Origin: Actinacidiphila bryophytorum
Lineage (GTDB): Bacteria > Actinomycetota > Actinomycetes > Streptomycetales > Streptomycetaceae
Direction: 5' to 3'
Assembly (NCBI RefSeq): GCF_016916835.1
Contig: NZ_JAFFIX010000028.1
Coordinates: 1-64,000, forward strand
Length of the DNA: 64,000 nt
A program made the translations under genes and the position numbers. Shown piece by piece: positions 60,329 through 64,000 of this stretch (the first letter of the stretch is position 1; each line of letters begins with the position of its first letter). The notes beneath the pieces were generated by a model that had not been told where the DNA came from, ran no database searches, and was given only the letters and a program-made list of their open reading frames with translations.

Positions 60329-63300
60329 TCACACCGGGTGCGGGTCCAGCTCCAGGCCCACCCGCTGGCCGCTGCGCAGCCGGGCCACCCGGGGGTGCTT
60401 GGGGCCGAGCTTGCGGGCGATGGCGTCCAGCCCTGCTCCGGCCAGCTGCTCGGCCTCCGCCGCCCGGTCGGTCTCCAGCAGCAGGATCGACAGGTTGGCC
60501 ACGCAGGTGAGCGTCGAGGGGTGGTCGCCCCCGAGGCTGGCGTGCAGGGCGGCGTGCGCCTCCCGGTAGTGGGCCTCGGCCTGCTCGGAATTGCCCAGCG
60601 CCGCATTGGCGTTGCCCAGGTTCACCAGGCAGTTCATGCTGAACGGGTGCTCGGCGCCGAGCAGTTTCTTCAGCGAGGCGCTGGACTGCTCGCACAGCGC
60701 CAACGACTCGTGGACGCGGTCGGTGTTGAGCAGGTTGATGCCGTGGTTGACCGCGCAGGCAAGGGTGTTGGGGTGGCTGTCGCCGAGCGCCCTGCGGAAC
60801 TTGCCGAGCAGCTCCGCGGTCTCCTGGTAGGCCTCGTCGTGGCGTTCGGCCGCGGCCAGGTGCCCGGCCAGGCCGAGGCGCACCACCAGCGTCTCCGGTG
60901 AGTCGTCGCCGAGCCTGCGGCGGCAGTTGTCCAGCACTCCCTGGCTCAGCTCGATCGCCTCGTTCAGCATGCCGAGCCGGCGCAGGGTGACCGCGAGCGC
61001 CTTCGCCGCCTCCTGCGCCGAGGGCGACTCGGGGCCGAGGTTGGGCTGCGCGCACGCGGTGTTGTAGGCGCTGCGCAGGGTGTGCGCGGAGGACTCGTAG
61101 TCACCGCAGGAGCGCTGGTCGCGGCCGAGGTTGATCACCGACGCGAGTGTGTAGGGGTGGTCGTGGCCCAGCGTCTCGGAGCGGTAGTCCCGGTTGCCGC
61201 TGTCGACGTCCAGGGCCGAGTAGCAGTCGCCGGCCATCCGCATGGACACCGCGAGGTTGTTGGCGGCGACCAGGCTGCGCGGGTGGTCCTCGCCGAAGAG
61301 GTCCACGGACCGGTCGAAGGTCTCGCGGTCGATGTCCAGCGCCTCGCGGACCCGGCCGACGGCCCGCAGGTCGGCGGTGAGGCTGCCGGCGGTCATCAGG
61401 GTCTGCGAGTCGTCGTCGCCCAGGGTGGCGCGCTGCCGGGCGATCACGTCCCGGTCGATGTCCAGGGCGCGTTCGTACCAGCCCTGGGAGCGCAGCACGT
61501 TGGCGATCTGGAAGCGCAGGTGCAGCGTCCACCGGTCGTCGGGTCCTGCCTCCTTGTCCCAGCGCACCAGCAGTTCCTCGCCCAGCTCGACGGCCTCGTC
61601 GTACTCGCCGCGGGTGCGCAGGTAGCGCAGCCACTCGGTCATCAGGCGGCGGATGCGGTCGTCCAGCGACAGGCGCATCCACGGGGTCTTCAGGTGCGGC
61701 CAGATGGTGTTGTAGCGCGGCCAGTTCTCCGGGCGCTCCACGTCGCCCTCCGAGGGCCTGGCGCCGCTGAGCACGTTGCGTACGGTGCCGCGGGCCGCGG
61801 ACTGCTCCTCCTCGGTCATCGAGGCGCGGACGGCGGCCTGCACCAGCCGGTGGACCTGGAGGCTGCGGCTCTTGCGGTCGACCTTGGCCAGGGCGTAGCG
61901 GCTGAGCTGCTGGGTGGCGCGGGAGACCAGGGCGGTGCCCTCGCTGGCGGGCTGCAGCGCGCTGAGCGCGTCGGTCATCTCCCTGCCGTGCAGCAGGTCC
62001 AGCGAGATCGGGTCGGCGCCGAAGTGCGCGCAGATCTGCAGCAGCCGGTGCGCCACCGGCGAGTTGAGCTGCTGGACCGACAGGTTCCAGGTGGCGCCGA
62101 TCTGCAGCGGGTAGGTGTCGGCCGCCGCCTGCCCCGCGGTCAGGTCGGCGAGCTGCTGTTCCAGCAGGCTGAGGTAGACCGCCGCCTCCTCGCCGGTCTC
62201 GTTGAGCCAGGCCGCGGCCTGGTCGATGGCCAGCGGCAGGTCGCCGAGCGCGTCGGCGACGGCGTCGGCCTCCTCGGCGCTGATCGCGGAGACCCGGTGC
62301 GAGAGGTGGTCGACGCTCTCGGCGCGGGTGAAGACCTCGACCTCGACGCGGGCGGCGATCTGCGCCCAGCCCTCGTTGCGGGTGGTGATCACCACGTGCC
62401 CGCCGGGCCGGTTGACCAGCAGCCGTTCGATCGACTCGGGCGTGGTGGCGTTGTCGAAGATCAGCAGCCACCGGTCGTACACCTCGCCGCGGCGCAGCAC
62501 GTCGCGTACGGCGTCGGCGGTGGCGCTGATGCTGTCCCGGTCGGCGAGGCCGAGCGGTCCGGCCAGCTCGGAGTACTGGCGCAGCGCGAGGTCGCCGAAC
62601 TCGGCCTCGATCCACCACACGACGTCGTAGTTGGCGCGGTAGCGGTAGGCGTACTCGATGGCCAGCTGGGACTTGCCCACACCGCCCATGCCGTGCAGCA
62701 GCGTCGCGGTGCCGGCCTCGGTGAGCCGGTCGCGCAGGCTCTCCAGCAGCTCCTCGCGGCCGGTGAAGGCGGGGTTGCGCACCGGCGCGGCCCACACCGG
62801 TGGTTCCGCGCCGGGGTAGCGGGGCCGGCCCTCGGTGGCGTCGGCGGGGTGCTCGCGCTGCTCGGTCGGCGCGTCCATCGCCCGCAGCAGCGCCTTGCGG
62901 GCCGAGTCCTCGTTGAGGGCGCTCAGGTCCACCGGGGTGCGGTCGGAGAAAGGGTGGTCGAGCCGGATGTTGCCGACCTTGATCGGGACCAGCGCGCGCC
63001 GCGACCCCATCGGGTCGGTGGCCGCCACCGCCTCCCACACCGCCCTGGCCTGCGGGGACTTCTGGTAGGTCGCGGACAGGATCGCGACGGTGCGCGAGGC
63101 GGCCCGCACCTTGCTGTCGGTGTCGTCGCGCAGCGGCACCCCGGCCCCCGCCCCGTCCTGGGAGCGGGCGTCGCCGACGGTGAAACCGGCCTCGCTGAGC
63201 ACCCGGGTGATCCAGTCCGCCCACATCTGGTCCTCGGGCACATGGCTGAGGAAGACATGCGTGGGGTCCGGCGGCCGGCGCCGCACCACCGTCTTGAGGT

Positions 63301-64000
63301 AGTGCTGCCGCTCCTCCTCGCTCATCGGCGCCAGCGCGGTGACCTCGCCCTCGGTGATGACCTCGGTCAGCCGCTCGCAGGCCGCCAGCAGCGAGGCGGG
63401 GGTGCCCTGTTCGTCGCGGAAGGTCGCCAGGATCTCCTCGTAGGCGTACGTCGGCTTGTACGGCACCTCGACCTGGCCCCAGTAGCGGCGCAGGTCCACC
63501 CCGCCGGTGCGGGCCAGCAACTGGTCGAAGGTCAGCCGCACCTTGGCCCTCGCCGCCTCCAGGCGCTCGGCCTCGGAGTCCTCCACCCGCATCGGCACCG
63601 GCAGGATGCGGATCCTGCGGTCGCCGTAGGTGTCCTCGACCCGGCGGGCGACCGCGGCGGCGCCCTCGATGCTCTGGTCGTTGTGCGTGAAGCAGTTCAC
63701 CAGGACGTCGGGGAAGTGGATGGTGCAGATGTCGGAGATGTCGCTGAGGCCGGTCCTGCTGTCGACCAGCACGTAGTCGTACTCGCGGCGGAACTGCCGG
63801 CACAGCGCGTCGAGGAACTGCCCGCCGAACTGGTCCTCGTAGAAGACGTTCCAGTTGAACTGCGAGAAGATCGACGAGTAGTTGCGGTCCTGGCGGCCGG
63901 CCGAGATGAAGTCCAGCAGGCCGCCGCCGGCGAAGCTCCAGTTCACCGGCGAGACGGCCTGGGTGATGTCGGCCTGGCTGGTGATCCAGGCCTCCAGGCG
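60329..64000 (-). CDS. fxsT: FxsT-type TIR/NB-ARC/TPR protein, N-terminus outside window
   Basis: The visible 1223 residues begin inside a ParA/SIMIBI-like ATPase domain (FRREYDYVLVDSRTGLSDIS); its P-loop would lie beyond 64000. Next is a TIR-like region (about residues 243-370; HVFLSHVPEDQMWADWITRV), then an NB-ARC STAND ATPase with P-loop GMGGVGKS (about 433-441) and LLIFDNATTP as Walker B. About ten TPR units of the D-x-HP-x-T-L type run from about 790 to the end. This layout matches the FxSxx-COOH peptide system TPR protein of actinobacteria, whose genes include a peptide precursor and a radical-SAM enzyme. Those partners would lie right of the window. A role in sensing or defence is plausible. 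Confidence 0.82.
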   Translation of the reverse strand, partial: RLEAWITSQADITQAVSPVNWSFAGGGLLDFISAGRQDRNYSSIFSQFNWNVFYEDQFGGQFLDALCRQFRREYDYVLVDSRTGLSDISDICTIHFPDVLVNCFTHNDQSIEGAAAVARRVEDTYGDRRIRILPVPMRVEDSEAERLEAARAKVRLTFDQLLARTGGVDLRRYWGQVEVPYKPTYAYEEILATFRDEQGTPASLLAACERLTEVITEGEVTALAPMSEEERQHYLKTVVRRRPPDPTHVFLSHVPEDQMWADWITRVLSEAGFTVGDARSQDGAGAGVPLRDDTDSKVRAASRTVAILSATYQKSPQARAVWEAVAATDPMGSRRALVPIKVGNIRLDHPFSDRTPVDLSALNEDSARKALLRAMDAPTEQREHPADATEGRPRYPGAEPPVWAAPVRNPAFTGREELLESLRDRLTEAGTATLLHGMGGVGKSQLAIEYAYRYRANYDVVWWIEAEFGDLALRQYSELAGPLGLADRDSISATADAVRDVLRRGEVYDRWLLIFDNATTPESIERLLVNRPGGHVVITTRNEGWAQIAARVEVEVFTRAESVDHLSHRVSAISAEEADAVADALGDLPLAIDQAAAWLNETGEEAAVYLSLLEQQLADLTAGQAAADTYPLQIGATWNLSVQQLNSPVAHRLLQICAHFGADPISLDLLHGREMTDALSALQPASEGTALVSRATQQLSRYALAKVDRKSRSLQVHRLVQAAVRASMTEEEQSAARGTVRNVLSGARPSEGDVERPENWPRYNTIWPHLKTPWMRLSLDDRIRRLMTEWLRYLRTRGEYDEAVELGEELLVRWDKEAGPDDRWTLHLRFQIANVLRSQGWYERALDIDRDVIARQRATLGDDDSQTLMTAGSLTADLRAVGRVREALDIDRETFDRSVDLFGEDHPRSLVAANNLAVSMRMAGDCYSALDVDSGNRDYRSETLGHDHPYTLASVINLGRDQRSCGDYESSAHTLRSAYNTACAQPNLGPESPSAQEAAKALAVTLRRLGMLNEAIELSQGVLDNCRRRLGDDSPETLVVRLGLAGHLAAAERHDEAYQETAELLGKFRRALGDSHPNTLACAVNHGINLLNTDRVHESLALCEQSSASLKKLLGAEHPFSMNCLVNLGNANAALGNSEQAEAHYREAHAALHASLGGDHPSTLTCVANLSILLLETDRAAEAEQLAGAGLDAIARKLGPKHPRVARLRSGQRVGLELDPHPV

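Overview
The window comes from a high-GC actinomycete, most likely Streptomycetaceae. The reasons are strong G/C bias at third codon positions, GTG and TTG starts with purine-rich Shine-Dalgarno sites, a mycothiol gene (mshB), a five-gene oligopeptide operon in BldK order, a chitinase under a DasR-type operator, a DUF5997 gene, and an FxsT-type protein at the right edge. No rRNA, tRNA or CRISPR array was found.

Layout. 1-2.6 kb (minus strand): a Pro-rich protein cut by the window edge, a DUF6113 membrane protein coupled to mshB, and a 64-aa membrane protein. 2.9-5.0 kb: an S9 peptidase. 5.3-11.6 kb (plus): permease, lipoprotein, permease, ATPase, ATPase (bldKABCDE order). 11.65-23.45 kb (minus): two paralogous five-gene peptide ABC operons in tandem. 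Each of the three binding-protein genes is followed by a strong hairpin before the next permease gene. 23.8-29.3 kb: typA, a membrane protein with a helical tail, a block of short interspersed repeats, and an orphan binding protein. 29.6-33.6 kb: a small gene and sdhCAB of mycobacterial Sdh1 type; sdhA carries an in-frame palindromic repeat. 33.8-37.4 kb: a TPM-domain protein with an expanded Gly-rich tract, a MITE lying exactly at its stop codon, and pspA. 37.5-42.9 kb: two tandem PAS-GAF-SpoIIE phosphatases with C-terminal ATPase domains.

The most notable region is 43362-50566, an integrative element of about 7.2 kb inserted in a MutT/Nudix gene. It carries three tyrosine recombinases and a small helix-turn-helix/coiled-coil gene, all joined by ATGA overlaps, plus two cargo genes: an unrecognised 162-aa protein and a Nudix hydrolase. 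The host gene is split. Its C-terminal half lies left of the element and its N-terminal half right of it. A shared 6-bp core, CGCCGG, sits at both junctions, and removing the element with one core copy restores an in-frame 133-aa Nudix ORF.

50.7-64 kb: the rest of the interrupted operon (RpiB-like, small protein, Nudix N-terminus), a GntR regulator, a septum-formation-domain membrane protein, a GH18 chitinase with an operator palindrome, SDR and LysR genes in divergent orientation, small enzymes, a LysR-like ligand-binding protein without HTH next to DUF5997, an alpha/beta hydrolase, and a large TIR/NB-ARC/TPR protein (FxsT type) that runs off the right edge.
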